A stretch of DNA of 64,000 nt from Streptosporangium amethystogenes (lineage in GTDB: Bacteria; Actinomycetota; Actinomycetes; Streptosporangiales; Streptosporangiaceae): NCBI RefSeq assembly GCF_000721075.1, contig NZ_JOEQ01000024.1, forward strand, positions 1-64,000, given 5' to 3'. A program made the translations under genes and the position numbers. Of the stretch, positions 1 through 7,442 are shown one piece after another. Position 1 is the first letter of the stretch, and every line of letters begins with the position of its first letter. The notes beneath the pieces were generated by a model. It was not told where the DNA came from. It saw only the letters and a program-made list of their open reading frames with translations, and made no database searches.

Positions 1-87
1 ACCAGGAACGACAAGAGCCGTGTAACGAGAGATTGTTACGCACGGTTCTGTGGGAGCCCCGGGCTGAGACGCCCGGGGCGACCCGAC
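1..87 (+). ncRNA. Group II intron, 3' end (domains V and VI)
   Basis: Bases 15-48 fold as a canonical 34-nt domain V: a lower stem GAGCCGT/ACGGTTC carrying the AGC catalytic triad, a two-base bulge on the 3' side, an upper stem GTAACGA/TTGTTAC and a GAGA (GNRA) tetraloop. Bases 52-84 fold as domain VI, with arms at 56-64 and 71-79, a GGG/CCC base and an unpaired A near 81 as the likely branch point. The intron should end at the AC of 86-87. The rest of the intron, including any maturase, lies outside the window. What follows reads in frame as an integrase, so this is an intron within, or just before, that gene. Confidence 0.85.
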
Positions 88-546
88 CGGTGGCACCCCT
101 GGATCGCCGTGTGGCGCTCCGTACGGGAAGGCGGCGACACCAAGACCCGGAAGTCACGGAGATCTCTCGCGCTGCCTCGTCGCTGCGTCGAAGCCCTCCG
201 GGAGCACCGGACGCAGCAGGCCAAGGAGCGGGAGACGGCGGGCGCGAGGTGGACGGAGAACGATCTCGTCTTCGCCTCCCTGGTCGGCACTCCCCTGGAC
301 TCCCACAACGTACGACGGGCGTTCCGGAAGATCGCGAAAGACGCCGGGCTGCCCGCGAAGGACTGGACGCCTCGGGAGATGCGGCACGGCTTCGTCTCGC
401 TGCTGTCCGACTCCGGCGTACCCCTGGAGGACATCGCGCGGCTCGTCGGCCACAGCGGGACGGCGGTCACGCAGGCGGTCTACCGAAAGCAGATCCGCCC
501 GGTCCTGCCCGGCGACGCGGAGACGATGGACCGGATCTTCACGTGA
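88..546 (+). CDS. Tyrosine integrase, C-terminal part (3' exon)
   Basis: This is the catalytic C-terminal half of a phage-type tyrosine recombinase, which cuts and rejoins DNA at att sites. Visible are the beta-hairpin region (TKTRKSRRSLALP), the second catalytic Arg in REMRHGF, the His in VGHSG and the nucleophile Tyr in AVYRKQ. The first catalytic Arg and the N-terminal arm-binding domain are missing. Translation is open back to base 1, but bases 1-87 are group II intron, so the reading there is not protein. A GTG at 109 could start a fragment, but I read this as the downstream exon of a gene split by the intron. It ends 79 bp from the 3' end of a tRNA-Pro, the usual place for an integrase of an integrated actinomycete plasmid or prophage. 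Confidence 0.8.
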   Translation, partial: RWHPWIAVWRSVREGGDTKTRKSRRSLALPRRCVEALREHRTQQAKERETAGARWTENDLVFASLVGTPLDSHNVRRAFRKIAKDAGLPAKDWTPREMRHGFVSLLSDSGVPLEDIARLVGHSGTAVTQAVYRKQIRPVLPGDAETMDRIFT

Positions 547-574
547 AGAAAGCGATAGTCACTCAGAATGCAGA

Positions 575-604
575 AAGGGTGTCTCCCTTTCGGGTGACAC
601 CCTT
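575..604. terminator. Hairpin between integrase and tRNA-Pro
   Basis: Arms at 575-583 (AAGGGTGTC) and 596-604 (GACACCCTT) form a 9-bp stem. It lies between the convergent integrase and tRNA-Pro genes and could serve as a terminator for either. Confidence 0.55.
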
Positions 605-624
605 GCCGACCAGCTGAAACCTGG

Positions 625-698
<74 letters not shown>

Positions 699-808
699 GT
701 TGTGCTGCGCACCTCTCGGGTGCACGTCATAACCTTAGCGCAGATCGGGTGGGCTTCGCACACGGCGACGTCCGTCAGGACAGGCGATCGCGCGAAGGGT
801 GAGGGTGC

Positions 809-1246
809 GTGGGGCGCAAGGCGTTGATCGATCAGGAGGAGCTGCGGCGGCTGGCCGGGCGGGGGCTGTCGAACGCGGAACTGGCGGCGCGGTTCGGGGT
901 GAGCGAGTCCGGGATCTTGCAGGCGAAACGGGCCGCCGGGCTCTCGAAGCCGATGCTCGATCACTCGCGGGCCATCCCCTGGAAGCTGGACCGCGCGCAC
1001 AGTCAGTCGGGCCCCGCGACGAACCTGCGGAACCTGTCGTCCGTGGCGCAGGGGCGGGCGATCCCCGCCGAGAAGCTCAACACCGCGCTGCGCTGGGCCG
1101 GGCGACTGGTCGCCGCCGGGCTGGACATCTCGTACGAGTCCGGCCGGGGATTCACCGAGGTTCCCGCCTCCACCGATGACTGGCTGGCCGCCAGGGTGCT
1201 GGCCGAGGCCCGCAGAGCTCTCGATCTCTCCGAGGAGCAGGCCTGA
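809..1246 (+). CDS. HTH-type DNA-binding protein, hypothetical
   Basis: A 145-aa protein of unknown role. The N-terminal 50 residues contain a helix-turn-helix-like segment (LSNAELAARFGVSESGILQAK), similar to homeodomain-like or resolvase-type HTHs. The remaining 95 residues are helical with no domain I recognise. The GTG start follows a purine-rich stretch (GAAGGGTGAG). It stands alone, with the tRNA on one side and a 446-bp noncoding stretch on the other. A transcription factor or a mobile-element accessory protein are both possible. Confidence 0.6.
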   Translation: MGRKALIDQEELRRLAGRGLSNAELAARFGVSESGILQAKRAAGLSKPMLDHSRAIPWKLDRAHSQSGPATNLRNLSSVAQGRAIPAEKLNTALRWAGRLVAAGLDISYESGRGFTEVPASTDDWLAARVLAEARRALDLSEEQA

Positions 1247-1692
1247 CGGGAGTCAGGGCATGCCTGGGCCCTCATCCCCGGCCTGCAAGCCGGGCACCGG
1301 CCCGCGCTCCGGGAGCACAGGATCGACCTGGCATCGAGCACCCGTTCGTACTCCGGGAGGCAGGCCCATGGGCCGGGTACCGATTCATGCCCCGGGAGCA
1401 CAGGCTTGGCCTGAGGGCCGCACCGGTCCCACACCGAGGGGTGCGGATCCGGCCCCCACAGGCCGGTGAATCGGAGGTCCCGGGATTCCTGCCATGGGAA
1501 TTCATACGCGGCCGCCGAAGCCGGAAACCGCATTCGAAAACGCGGTAAAAGAATATCCAATACCCGACAGGACCTGCTAAAACATCAAAATTAGAAGAAG
1601 TGGCGGGGAGGCAATAAATGTCGGCAGTCGGTTTCGAGGCCTGACCCCAGGGCAGCGCACGGGGACAAGCGCCTACACAACCGGAGGCAGAC
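1247..1692. other. 446-bp noncoding stretch
   Basis: No convincing gene is seen. It holds a 12-bp direct repeat (CCGGGAGCACAG at 1309 and 1392), several GC-rich inverted repeats and, near 1530-1615, an AT-richer segment. At 1630-1655 there is GGTTT, a 15-bp gap, then GGGCAG. This weakly resembles a SigB/SigF-type promoter for the gene at 1693, but the spacer is short and the -10 is poor. Confidence 0.4.
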
Positions 1693-2376
1693 ATGTCCAC
1701 CGTGATCTGGGTGGCCGTCGTCGTGGTCGCGGTGGTGGCGATCGTCGCAGTCGGCTATCTCGTGCTGCAGCAGCAACGCCGGCATCGACTTCGTGACCGC
1801 TTCGGCCCCGAATACGAACGTACCCTGCAGGAGCGTGACAGCAGGCGCGACGCCGAGCAGGAGCTCAGAGCCCGCGAGCAGCGCTTCAGCTCCCTCGACA
1901 TCCGCGCCCTGGACGCTCAGACACGCGAGATCTACGCACGGAAGTGGATGGAGGTCCAGGAACGTTTCGTGGACGCTCCCGGTTTCGCGGTGACCGAGGC
2001 CGACCATCTGGTGACCTCCGTGATGGCCGAGCGGGGCTACCCGACCGAGGACTTCGAGCAGCGGCTCTCCGACCTGTCCGTCGCGCACGGCCGCACTCTC
2101 GACCACTATCGGCAGGCCCACGAGATCAGTAGCAGGGCCGCCCACAAGGAGGCCTCCACCGAGGAACTCCGGCAGGCCATGGTGCACTACCGCGCCCTGT
2201 TCGAGGAACTGCTCGCGGCTCCCGGCAGTGAGGTCAACGGTGAGCGGAGTCCCCAGCACGCCGATCTCGCCGACCGCGACCCCCATCACCATGACCCCAG
2301 GCAGACGAATGCCGCCGCCCCCGAGACCACGGACGGCAACGAGCGAGCCTACCGACGCGATCCCCAAGGACGGTGA
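1693..2376 (+). CDS. Membrane-anchored coiled-coil protein
   Basis: A 227-aa protein with one N-terminal membrane segment (about residues 4-24), then a charged, helix-rich cytoplasmic region and a low-complexity His/Asp-rich tail. A strong GGAGG precedes the ATG. Residues of about 75-185 contain a domain (KWMEVQERFVDAP...LRQAMVHYRALFEELL) that recurs at the C-terminus of the next gene, six bases downstream. The two and the small membrane protein at 3102 probably form one operon. Function unknown; nearness to the stress-sigma cassette suggests a stress-related envelope role, which is only an inference. Confidence 0.75.
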   Translation: MSTVIWVAVVVVAVVAIVAVGYLVLQQQRRHRLRDRFGPEYERTLQERDSRRDAEQELRAREQRFSSLDIRALDAQTREIYARKWMEVQERFVDAPGFAVTEADHLVTSVMAERGYPTEDFEQRLSDLSVAHGRTLDHYRQAHEISSRAAHKEASTEELRQAMVHYRALFEELLAAPGSEVNGERSPQHADLADRDPHHHDPRQTNAAAPETTDGNERAYRRDPQGR

Positions 2377-2382
2377 CCCGAC

Positions 2383-3099
2383 GTGAACAGTCGATTCAAC
2401 CCGGACAACGACCGGCTGGTCCACAAGACCGACAAGGACGACCTGAACGCACCGCGGCACACCGAGGGCGTGGCACCCGAGTTTCAGGAGCCACACCACG
2501 GTGACGCCTCGCGCATCACCCCGGACGCCGACATGCGCGATCCCCTGACCGACGACCAGGACGACGTCATCACCGGCGAACCGGTCGGCGACCGGCGCGG
2601 CGTGCCGGCCGACCTCGACGACGGCGAGCCTCCCCGTGACCCGGCCGCCACCCCGGGCACACCGGTGACCGGCACCGGCGCACACGACACCGTGCCCGCC
2701 ACCGGCTCCCCGGTCACCCCCGGTCTCCCCGGAAGCGCCGCGGGCCAGCAGGGCGACGTGCTCGACGAGGACGCGGCCCTCGTCGACGCCGAGCGGACCG
2801 ACCGGGCGCCCGCCACGGCCGAGACCCTCTTCGGCCATGACTCCGACGATGTGCTGCGGCGCTGGCAGGAGGTCCAGGCCGGGTTCGTGGACGACCCGCG
2901 TGACGCGGTTCAGCGGGCCGACTCCCTGCTCGACGAGGTCACGAGCTCCTTCAGGAACGCTCTGGAGGCCCGGGCCACCGAGCTCCAGGGACGCTGGAAG
3001 AACACCGAGAGGAACGACACCGAGGATCTGCGGACCGCCCTGCGCGACTACCGCACGACCCTGGAACAGCTCCTGAACATCTCCGCTGGGACGAGGTGA
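2383..3099 (+). CDS. Paralogous helical-domain protein, soluble
   Basis: A 238-aa protein starting at GTG seven bases after the previous stop. Residues 1-145 are acidic and rich in Asp, Pro, Thr and Gly, probably disordered. The C-terminal 85 residues (RWQEVQAGFVDDPRDAV through LRTALRDYRTTLEQLL) match the helical domain of the upstream membrane protein in spacing and key residues. No signal peptide or membrane segment is seen. One member is membrane-tethered and the other free, so they may interact, but that is inference. Confidence 0.75.
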   Translation: MNSRFNPDNDRLVHKTDKDDLNAPRHTEGVAPEFQEPHHGDASRITPDADMRDPLTDDQDDVITGEPVGDRRGVPADLDDGEPPRDPAATPGTPVTGTGAHDTVPATGSPVTPGLPGSAAGQQGDVLDEDAALVDAERTDRAPATAETLFGHDSDDVLRRWQEVQAGFVDDPRDAVQRADSLLDEVTSSFRNALEARATELQGRWKNTERNDTEDLRTALRDYRTTLEQLLNISAGTR

Positions 3100-3101
3100 C
3101 C

Positions 3102-3296
3102 ATGCTCGCCATCGCCGCCGCCGTCGTGTTCGGTCTCGGACTCCTGCTCGACCTGGTCAACACCAGGATCGGCGGGATCAGCGGGACGACCTTCCTGCTC
3201 CTCGGACTCCTGCTCCTCGCTCTGCACCAGGCCGGGATCGGCTCGGCCGGCCCTCGGACCACCACCGGGGGCGGAGGCTGGCGCCGCAGGCGCTGA
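3102..3296 (+). CDS. Small membrane protein
   Basis: A protein of about 64 aa with two closely spaced hydrophobic segments (roughly residues 2-18 and 26-44) and a Gly/Arg-rich tail ending in four arginines. An alternative GTG start at 3096 overlaps the previous stop. The overlap and spacing make it the third gene of the operon beginning at 1693. No family recognised. Confidence 0.65.
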   Translation: MLAIAAAVVFGLGLLLDLVNTRIGGISGTTFLLLGLLLLALHQAGIGSAGPRTTTGGGGWRRRR

Positions 3297-3317
3297 CCTC
3301 CGGGGTACGACCGCCGG

Positions 3318-3357
3318 ACGGGAAGGGGCCCGTCCATATGGACGGGCCCCTTCCCGT
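3318..3357. terminator. Bidirectional terminator, perfect 40-bp palindrome
   Basis: Bases 3318-3357 are an uninterrupted perfect palindrome centred on CATATG, with the arm ACGGGAAGGGGCCCGTCCAT. It lies downstream of the small membrane gene and of the convergent kinase gene, so it can terminate both. Confidence 0.75.
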
Positions 3358-3417
3358 TCGAACCTTGAAGAACGGTTCGGGGCGTCAGCCATCAGGAAGT
3401 ACATCAAGCATCAGAAA

Positions 3418-3489
3418 GCGCCCGGACGGCGTCCGGGCGCAGACGGAAAAGCCGTTCCTCCCGGTCCGGAACGGCCGGGAGGAACGGCT
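3418..3489 (-). terminator. Two hairpins after the anti-sigma kinase gene
   Basis: The first stem is 3418-3427 with 3431-3440 (GCGCCCGGAC/GTCCGGGCGC). The second is 3450-3464 with 3475-3489, a 15-bp stem that overlaps the kinase stop codon. Together with the palindrome at 3318 they end the minus-strand sigma/kinase operon. Confidence 0.65.
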
Positions 3490-4069
3490 AGACGTTGAAC
3501 GACATGGTGATGAACGTGCCCGCGGCCCCGGTCTCGAACTTGATGTCGGAGCTGACCATCCGGGCCACCCACAGGCCCATGCCGCTGGTCGCGTGCGGCC
3601 CGGGGGGCGTCTCCCCAGGGGACGGTCCGGGGTCCCACTGACCCTCGTCGTGGATCTCCACGACGAGGGTCCGGCCGACGGTCCACATCCGCAGCATGGC
3701 CTTGGCACTGGTGTGGCCGTGGGTGACCGCGTTGGTGGCCACCTCGTTCAGCGCCACCAGGAAGTCGGCGAGTCCGTCCTGTGACATGCCGCTCCGCACG
3801 GCCTGGGCGGCGGCGAAGTCGCGCACGTCGGGAAGGTCGGGAAGGCAGAAGGCAAGTTCGGCCACGGTGGTCCCCGCGGGAGAAACCCGGGAACGGGCGC
3901 CACTCGCCGTGAAGCGAGCCGGACGAACACCGTCCTCGTTCACCCGAGATCCGCCTCCCCTGTCCCGGTCCGCTGTCGTCCTCAGCATCCGGGATTCGTT
4001 CAAACGCACCTTACGCCACGTCTGTTGTCGCCGACTGGGGTGCCCGGTAACAGACTGTGTATTCAGCAT
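3488..4069 (-). CDS. RsbW-type anti-sigma factor / histidine kinase-like ATPase
   Basis: A 193-aa protein of the RsbW/SpoIIAB kind, which in this family binds a stress sigma factor and phosphorylates its STAS antagonist. The GHKL ATPase signs are the N box (ALNEVATNAVTHG), the G1 box (EIHDEG), the G2 box (SGMGLWVARM) and the final GTFITMSF strand. About 60 residues precede the usual domain. The ATG at 4069 overlaps the sigma gene stop (ATGCTGA), which favours this long start through translational coupling; a shorter protein from a later start is possible. The order sigma then kinase is the reverse of the classic rsbW-sigB order. Confidence 0.88.
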   Translation of the reverse strand: MLNTQSVTGHPSRRQQTWRKVRLNESRMLRTTADRDRGGGSRVNEDGVRPARFTASGARSRVSPAGTTVAELAFCLPDLPDVRDFAAAQAVRSGMSQDGLADFLVALNEVATNAVTHGHTSAKAMLRMWTVGRTLVVEIHDEGQWDPGPSPGETPPGPHATSGMGLWVARMVSSDIKFETGAAGTFITMSFNV

Positions 4070-4839
4070 TCGGCGACAAGTTCCGCACGGAGCTGGTCGA
4101 GCACCTTTCGCAGGATACGGGAGACATGCATCTGGGAGATCCCGAATTCCGCGGCGATCTCGGCCTGGGTCATGTTTCCGAAGAAGCGCAGCAGCAGGAT
4201 GTTCTTCTCCCGCGCCGGCAGCTTGTCGATCAACGGCTTGACCGCCTCGCGGTCCACGAGGGTGCCCAGCGCGTCGTCCTCCTCGGGGATGACGTCACCG
4301 AGCGCCGCCGCGTCGTCGTCGGCGCCGAGGGGAGCGTCCAGCGAAAGCGCGCTGTAGGCGGCGGAGGCATCGAGGGTGAGCAGGACGTCCTCTTCGGAGA
4401 TGTGCATCTTCACAGCCAGCTCGGCGACCGTGGGGGCACGGCCGAACTCCTGGCTGAGGTCGGCTACCAGGCGGTTCAGCTCGGCCCTGCGCTCCTGGTA
4501 GACGCGGGGGACGCGAATGGCCCAGGTGCGGTCGCGGAAGTGGCGCTTGACCTCACCGGTCATGGTGACCACGGCGTAGCCGCGGAAGGGGTGCCCGAGG
4601 GTCGGGTCGAAGCCGTTGATGGCCTTCATCAGCCCCACGTACGCGGCCTGCAGGAGATCCTCCATCGGCTCGCCACGGTAACGGTAGCGGCGGGCGATCT
4701 CCATGGCGAGGTGGCGGTGCATCTCGACGATGCGCTCGCGCAGGCGCTCGGCTCGGTGGTCGGAGACCTCGGGCAGGGACATCTCGGCGAGGAGATCCTC
4801 AGCGGTCATGTCGGTGATGTCGAGTGCCTGAACAGACAT
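4063..4839 (-). CDS. SigB/SigF/SigG-family RNA polymerase sigma factor
   Basis: A 258-aa group 3 sigma factor. Region 2 (LLQAAYVGLMKAINGFDP, then FRGYAVVTMTGEVKRHFRD), region 3 (GRAPTVAELAVKMHISEEDV) and region 4 (LPAREKNILLLRFFGNMTQAEIAAEFGISQMHVSRILRKVL) are all present and in order. It is coupled to the kinase gene downstream, and a STAS antagonist gene is divergent at 5033, so the three parts of a partner-switching module are together. In related bacteria such factors read promoters of the GGWWT-N16/17-GGGTAY type; one such site is seen at 9575. Confidence 0.92.
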   Translation of the reverse strand: MSVQALDITDMTAEDLLAEMSLPEVSDHRAERLRERIVEMHRHLAMEIARRYRYRGEPMEDLLQAAYVGLMKAINGFDPTLGHPFRGYAVVTMTGEVKRHFRDRTWAIRVPRVYQERRAELNRLVADLSQEFGRAPTVAELAVKMHISEEDVLLTLDASAAYSALSLDAPLGADDDAAALGDVIPEEDDALGTLVDREAVKPLIDKLPAREKNILLLRFFGNMTQAEIAAEFGISQMHVSRILRKVLDQLRAELVAEC

Positions 4840-5032
4840 TGCTGCTCCCTGGTATTACTGTCGGGCGAGCCGACCACGGAGCAACGTCCGGGCAGACGGC
4901 ATCGCCTCGACTGATTTTCGAGGCGAGGCCCTCTGCTGGACCTCTGGTTCCACTATTCCCCTGAATCCTGGAGTATTACTCGCCCGCAGGTAACAGTAAG
5001 GTTGCTAATCGAATGGTGCGAGGAGGCTCTGA

Positions 5033-5404
5033 GTGACGGTGTCGGAGAACGGCGAGAGATCTGCAGCCCTGACTCTCACGTCGGCGCTCGTCAGTGGGAT
5101 CAACGTGATCCGGGTGACGGGCCTGCTGGACGCGACGACAAGGGACCAGTTCGCCGACTACCTGGCGGCGCAGACGGGCGAGCACGGCCTGGACATGGCA
5201 CTGGATCTGGGCGGCGTGACCTTCATGGACTCGCGGGCGTTGGGACTGATCGTCCACCACTGGCAGCTCAGCACCACCGCCGGGGCCAAGTTCGCGCTCA
5301 TCGGAGTGGAGTACGCCAAGACCAAAGTGATGTGGATCACCGGCCTGGCCCAGCGGCTGCCCCTCTACGACACGATCGACGACGCGATCGCCGCCTTCGG
5401 CTAA
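5033..5404 (+). CDS. STAS-domain anti-sigma factor antagonist (RsbV type)
   Basis: A 123-aa single STAS domain. The fold signature LDLGGVTFMDSRALGLIV carries the conserved Ser of the D-S motif, which RsbW-type kinases phosphorylate. When unphosphorylated, family members bind the kinase and free the sigma factor. A good ribosome site (GAGGAGG) precedes the GTG start. It is divergent from the sigma/kinase operon across about 190 bp. That it pairs with the kinase at 3488 is inferred from position. Confidence 0.88.
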   Translation: MTVSENGERSAALTLTSALVSGINVIRVTGLLDATTRDQFADYLAAQTGEHGLDMALDLGGVTFMDSRALGLIVHHWQLSTTAGAKFALIGVEYAKTKVMWITGLAQRLPLYDTIDDAIAAFG

Positions 5405-5465
5405 GGCGTTCTCTGTGGATCCTTCCGCCTCACGGGGCCTCCGGCGGGCCGGGCGCCCCGTCTGG

Positions 5466-6536
5466 TCACCCTGACGGCGTCACCTCGTCGACCAGCCCCC
5501 ACGACAGGGCGGTCGCAGCATCGATGGGCTCGCCGGTCATGGCCAGGTAGAGGGTGCGCCAGCGGCCGACACGCCGGGGAATGCTGACCGTGCCGCCCGC
5601 GCCGGGAATCAGCCCCATGCCGATCTCCGGCAGGCGGAAGGTGGCCCCGGGGTCGGCGATCACGGTTCCGGCGAAGGCGGGCAGCTCGATCCCGGCGCCG
5701 ACGCAGCTACCGTGCAGGCGCACCTCGACCCGGTCCGCGAGCTCGTGAACGAGCCTTCCCGCGCCGCCGCGGGTGCGCACCAGATGCGCGGTGGTGAGAT
5801 CAGGAGTGGTGCCGAACTCGTCGAGATCGCCCCCGGAGCAGAAGGACGGCCCGGCACCGTCGATCACCACCCGGGTGACGGTGTCGTCGAGCACCGCGAG
5901 GCGCATGGCCTCGACCAGGGCGTCACGGACCTCCCGTCCGTAGGCGTTGCGCCGCTCCGGCCTGTTCAACGTGATCAGCAGGCGGTCGTCGACCCGGTCG
6001 ATCAGCACCGGCGGTGCCACCGTCGCCGGCACCGCCCGGCGACGGCGGCCATCAAGCCAGTGGCGGAACTCGGGGCCGCCGAGCAGGGTCGAGTAGGCGA
6101 GGGATTCGACGTCCAGCGCTGCGATGACCTCCAGCGCCTCCGTAATCCTGAGGAGGGCGCCGAAGACGACGGAGGCCTGCGGATTGCGCCGCGCCGCGCT
6201 GTGCACGGCCGTGAGCCGCTCCTCGAGGTCGGGAACGGCGACGCACTCACGTCCGGCCGGCCCGGTCGGCCCGGCAAGGGTCAGATCCAGCGCGTGCGTC
6301 AGATCCACCGCCTGTGCGGGCAACGGCTTCCCGGCGATCCCGATCAGCAGCCGGTCGCAGGCACGTGCCCGCGTCACCGCCCGGTCCAGCGTCGCCGCGT
6401 CGGCGCCGCCGTCCAGTTCCACCCCCACGATCGGCTCGCACACCCCTTTGGACATGTCGAGCAGGGGGCCGTCGGCGGCACCGTCCGCCAGTTCGGCGAC
6501 AGAGACACGCAGCAGGTCAGCCACCCACTCCCCCAC
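5466..6536 (-). CDS. Enoyl-CoA hydratase/isomerase-family protein with N-terminal extension
   Basis: A 356-aa protein. The crotonase fold occupies about residues 175-356, with the oxyanion-hole strand (GPSFCSGGDLDEFG), the turn GSCVGAGIELPAFAG and LPEIGMGLIPGAGGT. Both glutamates used by true hydratases (in IELP and in PEIG) are present, so hydratase activity is plausible. Residues 1-170 are another, less conserved domain that may be a decayed or divergent second crotonase-like unit. The GTG start is uncertain; a second GTG lies four codons in. It sits inside the stress group without clear functional link. The substrate is unknown. Confidence 0.8.
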   Translation of the reverse strand: MGEWVADLLRVSVAELADGAADGPLLDMSKGVCEPIVGVELDGGADAATLDRAVTRARACDRLLIGIAGKPLPAQAVDLTHALDLTLAGPTGPAGRECVAVPDLEERLTAVHSAARRNPQASVVFGALLRITEALEVIAALDVESLAYSTLLGGPEFRHWLDGRRRRAVPATVAPPVLIDRVDDRLLITLNRPERRNAYGREVRDALVEAMRLAVLDDTVTRVVIDGAGPSFCSGGDLDEFGTTPDLTTAHLVRTRGGAGRLVHELADRVEVRLHGSCVGAGIELPAFAGTVIADPGATFRLPEIGMGLIPGAGGTVSIPRRVGRWRTLYLAMTGEPIDAATALSWGLVDEVTPSG

Positions 6537-6600
6537 TCCGTCGACGGATCACCGGCTTCCCTTTTCCCTGTCCCGTGGGCAGCCCCTACAGCCCACCGCC

Positions 6601-7317
6601 TCAGCCGGTTTTCTCGCCCTGATTGCGCTGGTGCTCGTCGACCAGCAGCCTGGCCAGGTCCGCGACCTTCACCTGGTGGTGCTGGGAGATGCGGCGCAGC
6701 TCGTCGAAGGCGGCCTCGGCCGAGCAGCCGCTGGACTTCATGATGATGCCCTTGGCCTGGTCGATGATCGCCCGGCCCGCCAGGGCCTCCTGCATCTGGG
6801 CGGCGTCGGTACGGACCTCGTCGTAGTCCCACAGGTTGGCGAGCGCCACCCCTGCCTGCTCGGCGAGCATGTCGGCCAGCGGTGGGATGTTCCTGGCGGC
6901 GAAGACACCGGGGCGCACACCGTACAGGCCGAGAACCAGGACGGCGTGCTCGATGGTGATCGGCATCACCAGAACCGAGCGGACGCCGCAGCGGACCGCC
7001 ATACCGACGTACGCCGGCCAGCGGGACTCGCGCAGGATGTCCTGGACGACCACGTGCTGTCCGGTGGCGCGGGCCTCGGTCGAAGGACCCTCACCTAATT
7101 CCTCCTCGCCGTCGAGGAGCACGATGAGCTCGCTGTGAGAGGCTGAGACGACCATGCGTTCCTGGCGCCAGAGTTCGGCGGACCCGCCCGCGCAACCGGG
7201 CACACCGCCTGCGAGGGTGGCTGTGAGCCCACGTAGCACGCTCTCGCTCGACGTTTCCTCGCTGACCCTGCCGAGGGCCGCCAGGTCCCGGGCCAGAACG
7301 GGAGTGACCATGTCCAT
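6601..7317 (-). CDS. GAF and ANTAR domain protein
   Basis: A 238-aa cytoplasmic regulator. A GAF sensor domain covers about residues 25-160, and the last 65 residues are an ANTAR RNA-binding domain (ALAGRAIIDQAKGIIMKSSGCSAEAAFDELRRISQ). ANTAR proteins bind paired hexanucleotide hairpins in nascent RNA and prevent termination. A strong GGGAGGGGAG lies before the ATG. It is divergent from the SpoIIE-type protein at 7443, and both carry GAF sensors. The signal sensed is not evident. Confidence 0.88.
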   Translation of the reverse strand: MDMVTPVLARDLAALGRVSEETSSESVLRGLTATLAGGVPGCAGGSAELWRQERMVVSASHSELIVLLDGEEELGEGPSTEARATGQHVVVQDILRESRWPAYVGMAVRCGVRSVLVMPITIEHAVLVLGLYGVRPGVFAARNIPPLADMLAEQAGVALANLWDYDEVRTDAAQMQEALAGRAIIDQAKGIIMKSSGCSAEAAFDELRRISQHHQVKVADLARLLVDEHQRNQGEKTG

Positions 7318-7442
7318 CTCGCGACTCCCCTCCCTGTGTCACTAACTTAACCACTATCCGACCACGGATCGATCCGACCTACCGGGGTGGCGTACCGTCT
7401 ACGACGGGACCAGCCCACTCCGGCCCCTGACGAGGACGAGCA

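Noticed and set aside
1376..1381. GGGTAC as a SigF-type -10 box
   Set aside because: No GGWWT element at 16-17 bp upstream.
1591..2838. Long minus-strand open frame (415 codons)
   Set aside because: It is antisense to two well-supported genes; it is Val/Gly/His-rich with no domain, the usual shadow of GC-rich coding.
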